Below are positions 1-6,520 of a stretch of DNA of 48,195 bases, piece after piece. Source of the DNA: an uncultured Psychroflexus sp. (lineage in GTDB: Bacteria; Bacteroidota; Bacteroidia; Flavobacteriales; Flavobacteriaceae); the NCBI GenBank assembly GCA_913062845.1, contig CAJXVZ010000017.1, positions 1 through 48,195 on the forward strand, given 5' to 3'. The translations under genes were made by a program, and so were the position numbers. Numbering within the stretch: position 1 is the stretch's first letter; each line of letters opens with the position of its first letter. The notes below the pieces were generated by a model that saw nothing but the letters and a program-made list of their open reading frames with translations, had not been told where the DNA came from and did not search any database.

Positions 1-153
1 CTTAATTCTGAACCTGTTAACTCAAGGATAAGAACAATGATTTCGGAAGATAAAATACCATTTGAAACTTATGACCATCAACCAAGAATCTTGACTAAAG
101 CCAGTTTTGGGTTTGGGGATGTGAATGCCTGTGTGGTGTTGAAAAAATTATAG
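1..153 (+). CDS. beta-ketoacyl-ACP synthase family protein, C-terminal fragment
   Basis: Frame 1 is open from the window edge to the TAG at 151-153 and encodes the last 50 residues of a larger protein; the start lies outside the window. The end reads KASFGFGDVNACVVLKKL, the C-terminal strand of thiolase-fold ketosynthases (FabF type proteins usually end in SFGFGGxNAxLxF...). The family condenses acyl chains with malonyl-ACP in fatty acid, polyene or polyketide synthesis. The usual GG is GD here, which I associate with ketosynthase-like proteins of pigment or aryl polyene clusters, but that is only a guess. The active-site residues are not in the window. Its last six bases overlap the end of the convergent lipoprotein gene. 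Confidence 0.7.
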   Translation, partial: LNSEPVNSRIRTMISEDKIPFETYDHQPRILTKASFGFGDVNACVVLKKL

Positions 154-852
154 GCAGGTCTTTAATTCTTTAATTTCATTCGTGAGTGGACTGAACGTTC
201 CCGGTAATTTTATCTGCTTCAATTCTAATTTACATTCATTTATTCCAAGTATCTGAAAAATATGGATATCAGGCAAGTATTGAAAGGTACAGACCAGGAA
301 AAAATTCTTTTTAATTTGTCTTATATACCAATATCCTTCGGCATTTAAAGTATTGTTTATTAAAGTCTTTCTTCTTGAGGATTCTTTAAGTTTTTTATCA
401 TTTGAGAAAAATTCATCACTAAATTCGATATCCAATTCTCCACCTATGTCTTCAAAATCGTTATTTATCAGAAATTCACTGATTTCATCTTTAGTTGTTT
501 GTAATTGGAAATTTAATTCTAAAGGCTTAAACATTTCAACCATATTTTGCTTAAAGTCAATTTCTAAAGAATCGTTACTCTTCAGTTTATAATTTAAACT
601 GATCAATGTATCTAAGTTGATGGATATTTTCCTTTTATCAAAATCAATTAGTAATGGCATAAAAGTATCTATCCTGATATGGCCCAAAGATTTATCATCA
701 AAATCAATTAAAAGACCTTCTCCAATCGGTCTTCCGGCATTATCGGGATTAATAATATAATTATCATAACATATCCAGACTCCTGAAGGGTTTTGAGCTT
801 TACAAGACGAGAGATTTAATATTAAAACTAAAACTGTAATAAAAATTCTCAT
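148..852 (-). CDS. putative lipoprotein of unknown function
   Basis: The 234-residue protein starts with a short lipoprotein signal peptide ending in the lipobox LSSC (Cys at about residue 17) followed by KAQNPSG. I chose the ATG at 852 because it places the signal peptide right at the N-terminus; an upstream ATG at 876 would add eight residues (MFIYIKGT). The mature part mixes beta-type segments with many Asp, Glu and Lys residues and mentions of GVW near its start, reminiscent of lipocalin-like Bacteroidota lipoproteins, but I recognise no family. It is probably attached to the outer or inner membrane facing the periplasm. It lies 69 bases after the next minus-strand lipoprotein gene and may share its transcript. 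Confidence 0.6.
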   Translation of the reverse strand: MRIFITVLVLILNLSSCKAQNPSGVWICYDNYIINPDNAGRPIGEGLLIDFDDKSLGHIRIDTFMPLLIDFDKRKISINLDTLISLNYKLKSNDSLEIDFKQNMVEMFKPLELNFQLQTTKDEISEFLINNDFEDIGGELDIEFSDEFFSNDKKLKESSRRKTLINNTLNAEGYWYIRQIKKNFFLVCTFQYLPDIHIFQILGINECKLELKQIKLPGTFSPLTNEIKELKTCL

Positions 853-921
853 AGTCCCTTTAATATAAATAAACATGATGGGAGGTTTAGATTTTGGTTA
901 TTATTCATTTAATTAACTCTA

Positions 922-1701
922 TTATAAATTATCTCTAAATTTTAATTCAATATGTTTTAATCTCGTAGTCCTGGTTGATAATTGAGTAAAAAGCGTTTTC
1001 TCTAATATAAAATAACCCTTATCTGTCAAACTTTTTAGGTTTAAAAGATAGTTATAATTCAAACTAATATCAGATGTAACAAATAAGTCGTAACGATAAA
1101 ATCCTTTTTTTGAATAACATCTCACCAGAAAGCAATCATAACCATCAATTATTTTTCTATTGTCTTTTAAAAAAATAATATCGTAATTTTTTTCATTTTG
1201 GTAAGTTACTCTACGTCGCTTTCTACAGTCTTTGTGAATTTTTCCAAAACAACTATACAAACTATCTCTATCAATAACTTGCCCAAACCTATAGAAATCG
1301 GTTTTGCCATTTATATTTTTCTTACTTGAAGGGATAAAAATATTGGTTGGCTGGATAACGATCTTTACGATAGATGTATCCCTTTCAGTAGTTAAGAAAA
1401 AGTCATCTTTTACATATCCCTTTGAATCAAAGTTTGTTTTAAAAAATTTAACTGCTAAAGAATCTTCTGATGAAGTAATTTCGTTGATAGTTTTTTCATT
1501 TAACTTAAATATCGAATCATATTTAGTCAAATATTTAAATGCCTTTAGACTAGCTCTTTTATTGGCGGAATTCTCTACTTCAAACTCCTCAAAAATCATT
1601 ACACCACTTAAAATTTTTCTATTATCTGGATTTTGCTTTTTGGAAACTTTACATCCAAAATTAATCAACAGTATCAATATTATTAGTTTACTTTTCTTCA
1701 C
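922..1701 (-). CDS. putative lipoprotein of unknown function
   Basis: The 259-residue product begins MKKSKLIILILLINFGC, a classic lipoprotein signal with Cys17, so it should be lipid-anchored in the cell envelope. The rest is rich in Lys, Asp, Phe and Tyr, with two nearby cysteines (SLYSCFGKIHKDCRKRRR region, about residues 151-160) and another in the FLVRCYSKKG segment. No conserved domain is recognised. The gene lies 64 bases downstream of the DUF6090 gene, and that gap holds a copy of the ATTAAG repeat. Base composition is as AT-rich as its neighbours. It looks like a lineage-specific envelope protein. Confidence 0.55.
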   Translation of the reverse strand: MKKSKLIILILLINFGCKVSKKQNPDNRKILSGVMIFEEFEVENSANKRASLKAFKYLTKYDSIFKLNEKTINEITSSEDSLAVKFFKTNFDSKGYVKDDFFLTTERDTSIVKIVIQPTNIFIPSSKKNINGKTDFYRFGQVIDRDSLYSCFGKIHKDCRKRRRVTYQNEKNYDIIFLKDNRKIIDGYDCFLVRCYSKKGFYRYDLFVTSDISLNYNYLLNLKSLTDKGYFILEKTLFTQLSTRTTRLKHIELKFRDNL

Positions 1702-1719
1702 TCCGCTAAATAAGTTTTC

Positions 1720-1757
1720 AAACCATTAAGAAATTAAGGAACATTAAGCAGATTAAG
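1720..1757 (+). repeat. ATTAAG-type short repeat
   Basis: ATTAAG motifs sit in the gap between the DUF6090 and lipoprotein genes. Bases 1720-1748 equal 10292-10320 except for one base, with the same 8 and 10 base spacing of the NATTAAG units; a fourth unit follows at 1751. Confidence 0.8.
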
Positions 1758-1765
1758 TATAAAAA

Positions 1766-2476
1766 CTATAATCGGGTTTTAATATCTTCAAGTAATCCCG
1801 AAGCATCTCTTTTAAATGACTCTAATAATGAAACATGATTTGCATAATTCAATACTTCCCTCAATGCTACTCTGTTCACAAATTCAGTATTGTTTTCAAA
1901 AAAACCTAAGTTATTATCAATCCCCCTATCGGTAAACCAATCCTTAAAATGAGGATAATTTATTTTTAAATAATTCAGGTTATCATTGGTATCCTCCAGC
2001 AACATTGTATTAACGACTTCTGTTAACTTAGTATAGGAATTATAAAAATTAGAGACATTGAATATTAAAGAATCTGTTCTGTTTAAATTGTCTTCCTTAA
2101 AATTTGAAAGTTGCTGGTAGCCTCTGGTTCTCAACGAAAAGGGAATAACATTGGTTAAAACATTTGGACAATAAATGCAGTCTTTAATCGACCTACCGTT
2201 ATCTAAGCTGTCAAGGATAAAATTAAACAGTTTCTCTTGATCTTCATACCTATCTAAAACAATATCAACTTCCGTTAAATCAGTTTCAATATCATTAGAA
2301 ATATTGATCAAGATGGTTTGCAAAACTTGTTCTTGTTTGTTCTTTTCAACTTTATTGTTGATCAAAACCGCTATGGAAATACCAATAACGATCAAAATAA
2401 TTTCACCCAAGGCATATAACAGATATTTTTTCAATTTGTGATGATTTAAAAGTCTGATCTTTTGTTTTGAAAACAT
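1766..2476 (-). CDS. DUF6090 family membrane protein
   Basis: The 236-residue protein has the hallmark of the flavobacterial DUF6090 family: a basic N-terminus, then KKYLLYALGEIILIVIGIS, a single membrane helix at about residues 18-40, directly followed by LINNKVEKNKQEQ and a long, mostly helical soluble part. The family function is unknown; members occur in Flavobacteriia, often several per genome. Residues 40-70 look like a coiled coil, and the soluble part contains two cysteines close together (DCIYCPN, about residues 98-104). The gene starts 27 bases after the stop of the S46 peptidase gene and is probably cotranscribed with it. Confidence 0.75.
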   Translation of the reverse strand: MFSKQKIRLLNHHKLKKYLLYALGEIILIVIGISIAVLINNKVEKNKQEQVLQTILINISNDIETDLTEVDIVLDRYEDQEKLFNFILDSLDNGRSIKDCIYCPNVLTNVIPFSLRTRGYQQLSNFKEDNLNRTDSLIFNVSNFYNSYTKLTEVVNTMLLEDTNDNLNYLKINYPHFKDWFTDRGIDNNLGFFENNTEFVNRVALREVLNYANHVSLLESFKRDASGLLEDIKTRL

Positions 2477-2503
2477 GAGCTCATCAACCTAAATTAATTT
2501 ATA

Positions 2504-4633
2504 CTATTTTTTCTTTTTCCGATTTTTCTTCTTGCCTTTTGGCATTTCAGATTTTGGTCTGACCAGTGTCATTTCTTCAATCAGATGTTCTGCACCGGCA
2601 TATTTGTCAATGATAAAAAGGATGTAACGTAAATCTACCATGATGTTTCGGCATATTTCAGGATCGTAATACATGTCGCTCATTGTGCCTTCCCAGACTC
2701 TGTCGAAATTGAGACCAACTAAATAACCATTGGCATCTATGGCCGGACTGCCTGAATTTCCTCCTGTGGTATGGTTGGTACCAAGAAAGCATACCGGTAC
2801 TTTTCCCGTATCGTCGGTGTATTGACCGAAATCTTTGGCTTTGTAAAGATCTATGAGCTTATCCGGAACATCAAACTCATAATCTCCGGGAATATACTTT
2901 TCCATCACGCCATCCAGATAGCTGACTTCATTATAATACACCGCGTCTCTTGGCGAATAGCCTCGAACCTGCCCATAGGTCACTCTCAAAGTACTGTTGG
3001 CATCCGGAAAATATCTTTCATCCGGTAAGACTTCCATCAAGGCCGTCATATAACGGGTTTGTAAAGCAGAAATGGAGGTATTGATTTTAACAAACTCTGG
3101 ATTGACATTGATAAAGAAATCTTCAATAATAGGTTTGGCATATTGGTAAGCAGGGTCCTTATTTAAATTTTTCAGGACTTTTTCCATATCATCCTTAAAT
3201 AAATCAGAAGCTGTCTCCATTGAAGTGAATGCTGTATTTGAATAGATAGAGCTATCCACATCATCATGATAGAAAGGCATGACATTTTCAAAAACACCCT
3301 GATCTACTTGTGCATCATAGTTCTTGTAAATACCTTTTAAACGATTAAGATAATTTGCTTTTTCTTCATTAAAAGCTTCAGGGTTTTGAAGCAAGGCCTG
3401 TTCGAATTGGTAGGCATAAAACATCATTTGCATTAGTTCGTTGGTCACCAAAAAAACTTCAATAAAATTTCTGCGTTTGATGTTAACGGGGGAAAATTCA
3501 GCGTATAATTTTTCAAATTCAGGTAAAATGTCTGCATATTTATCCGTCAGGTTCTTCTTCTCCATAGCGGTTTTAAACCTCTCTTCAAAATCTCGTCTGA
3601 TCTCTATGGCACCGCTTTTTTCAATCCCAAGATTTTCACCAATCCATTTTTTCCAGGCATTGGCAATTCGTGCCTGTTTTGATGCGTATTTTATCCTGAC
3701 TTCGTCATTGGTTTTCATTTCTGCATCAATGACCTTTAAAGCAGCTTCTCTAATCGCAATATTTGTTGGATTAAATTCCTGGGTGATATGCTGAATAGCC
3801 ACCGCCGGTAAATATTCGTTTGTTGTACCGGGAAAACCAAAGACCAGCGTAAAGTCTCCTTCTTCAACACCATCTAAGGATACAGGCAAGTAATGTTTTG
3901 GAATATATGGTTTGTTGTCTTCGCTGTATTTTGCCGGACGATTATTGGCGTCAGCGTATATTCTAAACAGCGAAAAATCTCCGGTATGTCTTGGAAATAC
4001 CCAGTTATCTGTATCACTGCCAAATTTTCCAATACTTGTTGGTGGCGCACCCACGAGTCTTATGTCTTCAAATCTCTCGGTGACGAACAAAAAATACTGA
4101 TTGCCATTGTAAAAAGCTTTTGTTTTGACGTCCTGCCAGTCTTCTCTTGGCCAGGACTCGAGAACAGCGTTAGAGTTTCTGGAGATTTGAGATTGCCTGT
4201 CTCTTTCAGAAAGCTCATCCGTGACGTTTTCTAAAACTTTGTCCGTAACATCATGAATGCTCACAATAAATTCAACGTACAGGTTTTCATTTGGGATTTC
4301 TTCATCAAAATTCATAGCCCAAAATCCATCTTTTAGATAATCATTTTCCAGGGTTGAATGCGATTGGATCTGCCCGTACCCACAATGGTGATTAGTCAGC
4401 AACAGGCCTTGGTTTGAAATCACTTCTGCAGTACAGCCACCGTTAAAGTGAGCAATAGCATCTTTTAGACTGGAATTGTTGACATCGTAGATATCTTCGG
4501 CAGAAAGCTGACTGCCAAGTGCAGACATTTCACTTTCGTTCATGCCTTCGAGTAAAGAAGGGATCCACATACCACCTTGCTGTGCAAATCCTTGAAAAAC
4601 AAAAAGTAACAGGAGAATTTTTAAAAATCGCAT
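2504..4633 (-). CDS. S46 family serine dipeptidyl peptidase, DPP11-like (Asp/Glu-specific)
   Basis: This 709-residue periplasmic exopeptidase should release acidic dipeptides from peptide N-termini, a step in protein use by Bacteroidota. The ATG at 4633 gives a clean signal peptide (MRFLKILLLLFVFQGFAQ); the longer frame starts with GTG at 4666. The S46 landmarks are present: catalytic His83 in LLLTNHHCGYGQ, Asp219 in WVFPRHTGDFS and Ser627 in GGNSGSPAID. Arg645 in LNFDRVWEG sits 18 residues after the Ser, the same spacing as Ser655 and Arg673 of Porphyromonas gingivalis DPP11, where the Arg reads the acidic P1 side chain; DPP7 has Gly there. The C-terminus is odd, ending in a run of lysines (KGKKKNRKKKK). 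The DUF6090 gene follows in the same direction. Confidence 0.92.
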   Translation of the reverse strand: MRFLKILLLLFVFQGFAQQGGMWIPSLLEGMNESEMSALGSQLSAEDIYDVNNSSLKDAIAHFNGGCTAEVISNQGLLLTNHHCGYGQIQSHSTLENDYLKDGFWAMNFDEEIPNENLYVEFIVSIHDVTDKVLENVTDELSERDRQSQISRNSNAVLESWPREDWQDVKTKAFYNGNQYFLFVTERFEDIRLVGAPPTSIGKFGSDTDNWVFPRHTGDFSLFRIYADANNRPAKYSEDNKPYIPKHYLPVSLDGVEEGDFTLVFGFPGTTNEYLPAVAIQHITQEFNPTNIAIREAALKVIDAEMKTNDEVRIKYASKQARIANAWKKWIGENLGIEKSGAIEIRRDFEERFKTAMEKKNLTDKYADILPEFEKLYAEFSPVNIKRRNFIEVFLVTNELMQMMFYAYQFEQALLQNPEAFNEEKANYLNRLKGIYKNYDAQVDQGVFENVMPFYHDDVDSSIYSNTAFTSMETASDLFKDDMEKVLKNLNKDPAYQYAKPIIEDFFINVNPEFVKINTSISALQTRYMTALMEVLPDERYFPDANSTLRVTYGQVRGYSPRDAVYYNEVSYLDGVMEKYIPGDYEFDVPDKLIDLYKAKDFGQYTDDTGKVPVCFLGTNHTTGGNSGSPAIDANGYLVGLNFDRVWEGTMSDMYYDPEICRNIMVDLRYILFIIDKYAGAEHLIEEMTLVRPKSEMPKGKKKNRKKKK

Positions 4634-4793
4634 AATCGAAATATTTTTAAGGGTAAATATAAGCACTTATTTGTCAATTTTTTGAAATAAAAGGACTTTG
4701 CAGTTTTTCACAGGCAGATTTAAATTTTGAACCAAAAAGCGAAATTCTGGACAGTATCAAAAAAGTTAAATAAATTAGTCAAAAATTATAATC

Positions 4794-5027
4794 ATGACAA
4801 AAAAACAAGCAAAACGAGACTATTGGATTTTTGGTGGAATGGGCAGCGCCGTATTAGGATTTGGATTGAGTCTTATGGTTGAAAGCGGATTCATCAAACA
4901 CAGCGATGCACCAACCTGGCAATGGATAGGCTTAGGCACTTTATCACTCGTTCTGATCATGAGCGGCATCAATTTCCTGTTCAGATCGTTTGAAAGTAAA
5001 TTGAAAATGAAAGCCGGTAAAGACTAA
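4794..5027 (+). CDS. small two-helix membrane protein
   Basis: A 77-residue protein with a basic N-terminus (MTKKQAKRDYW) and two hydrophobic segments, at about residues 12-30 and 42-63, ending in a basic tail (ESKLKMKAGKD). The topology suggests both ends in the cytoplasm. No family recognised, although short two-helix proteins of this kind are common in Flavobacteriaceae. It is divergent from the S46 peptidase gene, 160 bases away, and stands alone before the repeat-rich gap. Balanced codon use and a plausible membrane topology support a real gene. Confidence 0.6.
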   Translation: MTKKQAKRDYWIFGGMGSAVLGFGLSLMVESGFIKHSDAPTWQWIGLGTLSLVLIMSGINFLFRSFESKLKMKAGKD

Positions 5028-5130
5028 ATAATATTTTTAAAACAATAGGGAATTAAGTAATATTTAGTTTCTTCTTAATACCAACTTGACTAATTAATGC
5101 AAGTAAAATAAACGTTCAAGCTGTATTTTA

Positions 5131-5192
5131 AGCCACTAATACACGAATACTTAAAAATTAAAATTGTTAACGTTATTTATGAGGCTTCAATT
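5131..5192 (+). repeat. direct repeat, copy 1
   Basis: Begins AGCCACTAATACACGAATAC and runs through TTATTTATGAGGCTTCAA. It matches the stretch at 5520-5581 with only a handful of substitutions, such as ATACACG versus ATGCACG and GAGGC versus GAAGC. Confidence 0.75.
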
Positions 5193-5276
5193 TTGAAACA
5201 TTGAACCTTAAACCAGAAACAAATAATACTAAAAGCTAAAGTTTAAATACTAAAGATTAAAGACTAACAATCTAAC

Positions 5277-5312
5277 CGCAAAGCCCGCAAAGCAGACGCA
5301 AGGTTCGCAGAG
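5277..5312. repeat. paired CGCAAAG motif block
   Basis: Four copies of CGCAAAG or a close variant start at 5277, 5286, 5297 and 5306, that is at spacings of 9, 11 and 9. It is the reverse complement of the CTTTGCG motifs found around rpe, at 9452-9488 and 10198-10237, which are also spaced in pairs of 9. Confidence 0.65.
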
Positions 5313-5458
5313 TTGTAATAGATTTTTATTAATATTATAGGTGATAGGTTTTTGAGTATATTTATTTTAGAAGTGTATGAGGTTATTGCTTTATGAGATG
5401 AAAAACAAGAAACTTTAAACTTTAAACCCGAAACATGAAAATATTTGTTGTTTTGAAA

Positions 5459-5482
5459 CATTAAGGCATTAAGAAAATTAAG
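5459..5482 (+). repeat. ATTAAG-type short repeat
   Basis: Three copies of CATTAAG or AATTAAG start at 5459, 5467 and 5476. The 8 and 9 base spacing resembles the blocks at 1720-1757 and 10292-10320. Confidence 0.6.
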
Positions 5483-5519
5483 CATTTCTATACCACAGGA
5501 CGATATAATTCTTTTTAGA

Positions 5520-5581
5520 AGCCACTAATGCACGAATACTTAAAAAGTAAAATTGTCAACCTTATTTATGAAGCTTCAAAC
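5520..5581 (+). repeat. direct repeat, copy 2
   Basis: Second copy of the element at 5131-5192; begins AGCCACTAATGCACGAATAC. It is followed immediately by the CTTTAAA heptamer array. Confidence 0.75.
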
Positions 5582-5615
5582 TTTGAACTTTAAACTTTAA
5601 ACTTTAAACTTTAAA
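5581..5615 (+). repeat. CTTTAAA heptamer tandem array
   Basis: Five tandem heptamers: CTTTGAA followed by four CTTTAAA units, ending just before the stop codon of the TPR gene. A shorter run lies at 5412-5427. Such an array can expand or contract by slippage. Confidence 0.8.
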
Positions 5616-5621
5616 TCCAAT

Positions 5622-6137
5622 TTAAAATTTCTTCATCTGCTGCTTCATCATTTTAATTTGATCGCCCAGCATATTGTGTTTGTCTAAATCTTTAGCTTCT
5701 TTGAGTAACATTTGAGCTTCACGCTTGCGTCTTTTGGTCATAGCTATTCCCGCAAGATTCAATTTTGCCATGGCCAAATCGTGTTTCATTGACAATCCTA
5801 AACGGATAGCTGTTCTGAAGTATTTTTCAGCCTTGGTCATGTTGGTCTGAGAAAGAATTAAACCATGCAGATAATTATAATAGCCTTGTTGCTTTTGGGT
5901 TAAGGCGGCTTCAGGGTTTTTTATTTTATCTAACCACTTTCTTGTGCCTTCAAAATCCTGTTTTCTTAAGCGCAAAAATGCCAGTAGTATAAATTCATTT
6001 TTAAAATAAAGAAAAACAAAAATACCACTTAGCAATATCAATAGGATACCGTTACCTATGTTACCTTCAATAAACTGGTAAATGGCAAAAGCAAACACAA
6101 GTACCGCAAGGATCAATTTTATAATTTTATTGAACAT
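5622..6137 (-). CDS. TPR-containing small membrane protein
   Basis: With the ATG at 6137 the protein has 171 residues: two closely spaced membrane helices (about 3-22 and 25-45), then a cytoplasmic helical region of about 120 residues. The part around QQGYYNYLHGLILSQT and AEKYFRTAIRLGLSMK reads as tetratricopeptide-like helix pairs, which usually bind other proteins. A longer form from the ATG at 6176 would add 13 residues ([13 protein letters not shown]); the shorter one gives a normal membrane N-terminus. It ends in a Met, Lys and Gln rich helix. It is divergent from rpmH. No specific partner can be named; similar DUF2892/TPR-like proteins are common in Flavobacteriia. Confidence 0.7.
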   Translation of the reverse strand: MFNKIIKLILAVLVFAFAIYQFIEGNIGNGILLILLSGIFVFLYFKNEFILLAFLRLRKQDFEGTRKWLDKIKNPEAALTQKQQGYYNYLHGLILSQTNMTKAEKYFRTAIRLGLSMKHDLAMAKLNLAGIAMTKRRKREAQMLLKEAKDLDKHNMLGDQIKMMKQQMKKF

Positions 6138-6199
6138 TTGATTTATTTTTTGAATTTGCAAACTTACAAAATTCATAATAAAAGATTTAAAAATAAATG

Positions 6200-6229
6200 T
6201 TGCAAAACAAAAAAGACTTTGTATATTTG
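6200..6229 (+). promoter_or_regulatory. Bacteroidota-type promoter of rpmH
   Basis: TTG at 6200-6202, exactly 19 bases, then TATATTTG at 6222-6229: a full match to the Bacteroidota sigma consensus TTG-N19-TAnnTTTG. The rpmH start lies 44 bases downstream. Confidence 0.8.
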
Positions 6230-6273
6230 CACCCGATTTAAAATTAGCATCAAAAGAATTAATATATAGTCTG

Positions 6274-6435
6274 ATGAAAAGAACATTTCAACCTTCAAAG
6301 AGAAAGAGAAAGAACAAGCATGGCTTTAGAGAGCGTATGGCATCTGCCAATGGCCGAAAAGTTTTAAAAAGAAGAAGAGCTAAAGGAAGAAAAAAACTTA
6401 GTGTTTCATCAGAAACCAGCATGAGAAGAAGATAA
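6274..6435 (+). CDS. rpmH: 50S ribosomal protein L34
   Basis: The 53-residue protein starts [20 protein letters not shown] and continues through [10 protein letters not shown] and [13 protein letters not shown], the nearly invariant L34 sequence. L34 is a small, highly basic protein buried in the 23S rRNA of the large subunit. The length is normal for Flavobacteriia, which carry a few residues beyond the 44-46 of E. coli. It is shorter than the usual ORF cut-off. The gene has its own strong promoter and a perfect hairpin terminator (6462-6493), so it is a single-gene transcript. The rnpA gene often found next to rpmH in other phyla is not here. Confidence 0.97.
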   Translation: MKRTFQPSKRKRKNKHGFRERMASANGRKVLKRRRAKGRKKLSVSSETSMRRR

Positions 6436-6461
6436 TATGATTTATCTACCATATAATATTT

Positions 6462-6493
6462 AAAGTGTTACTTAACGGTAACACTTTTTTTTT
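6462..6493 (+). terminator. intrinsic terminator of rpmH
   Basis: Perfect 10-base stem (AAAGTGTTAC at 6462-6471, GTAACACTTT at 6478-6487) with the loop TTAACG, running into an unbroken T tract to 6493. It lies 26 bases after the rpmH stop and 27 before carB. Confidence 0.92.
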
Positions 6494-6520
6494 ATCTAAT
6501 TTTATCAAAATTTCATTCCA

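Larger units (their letters stand above)
5028..5621. other. gene-free, repeat-rich intergenic region
   Basis: These 594 bases hold no convincing gene. They contain a diverged direct repeat of about 62 bases (5131-5192 and 5520-5581), a block of paired CGCAAAG-like motifs (5277-5312), an ATTAAG-type repeat (5459-5482) and runs of the heptamer CTTTAAA (5412-5427 and 5581-5615). The one frame open on the minus strand (5264-5485) is made of these repeats. The region lies between two genes ending towards it, so it is downstream of both. Confidence 0.75.

Noticed and set aside
3893-4234. Plus-strand frames inside the S46 peptidase gene
   Set aside because: They are shadows of a well-supported gene; cysteine- and tryptophan-rich translations without homology.
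5264-5485. 73-residue open frame on the minus strand
   Set aside because: It consists of the CGCAAAG, ATTAAG and CTTTAAA repeat text, has no domain and no promoter; the gap is better read as non-coding.
6200-6493. Replication origin near rpmH
   Set aside because: rpmH lies near dnaA in some phyla, but there are no DnaA boxes in cluster, no dnaA, rnpA or gyrB here.
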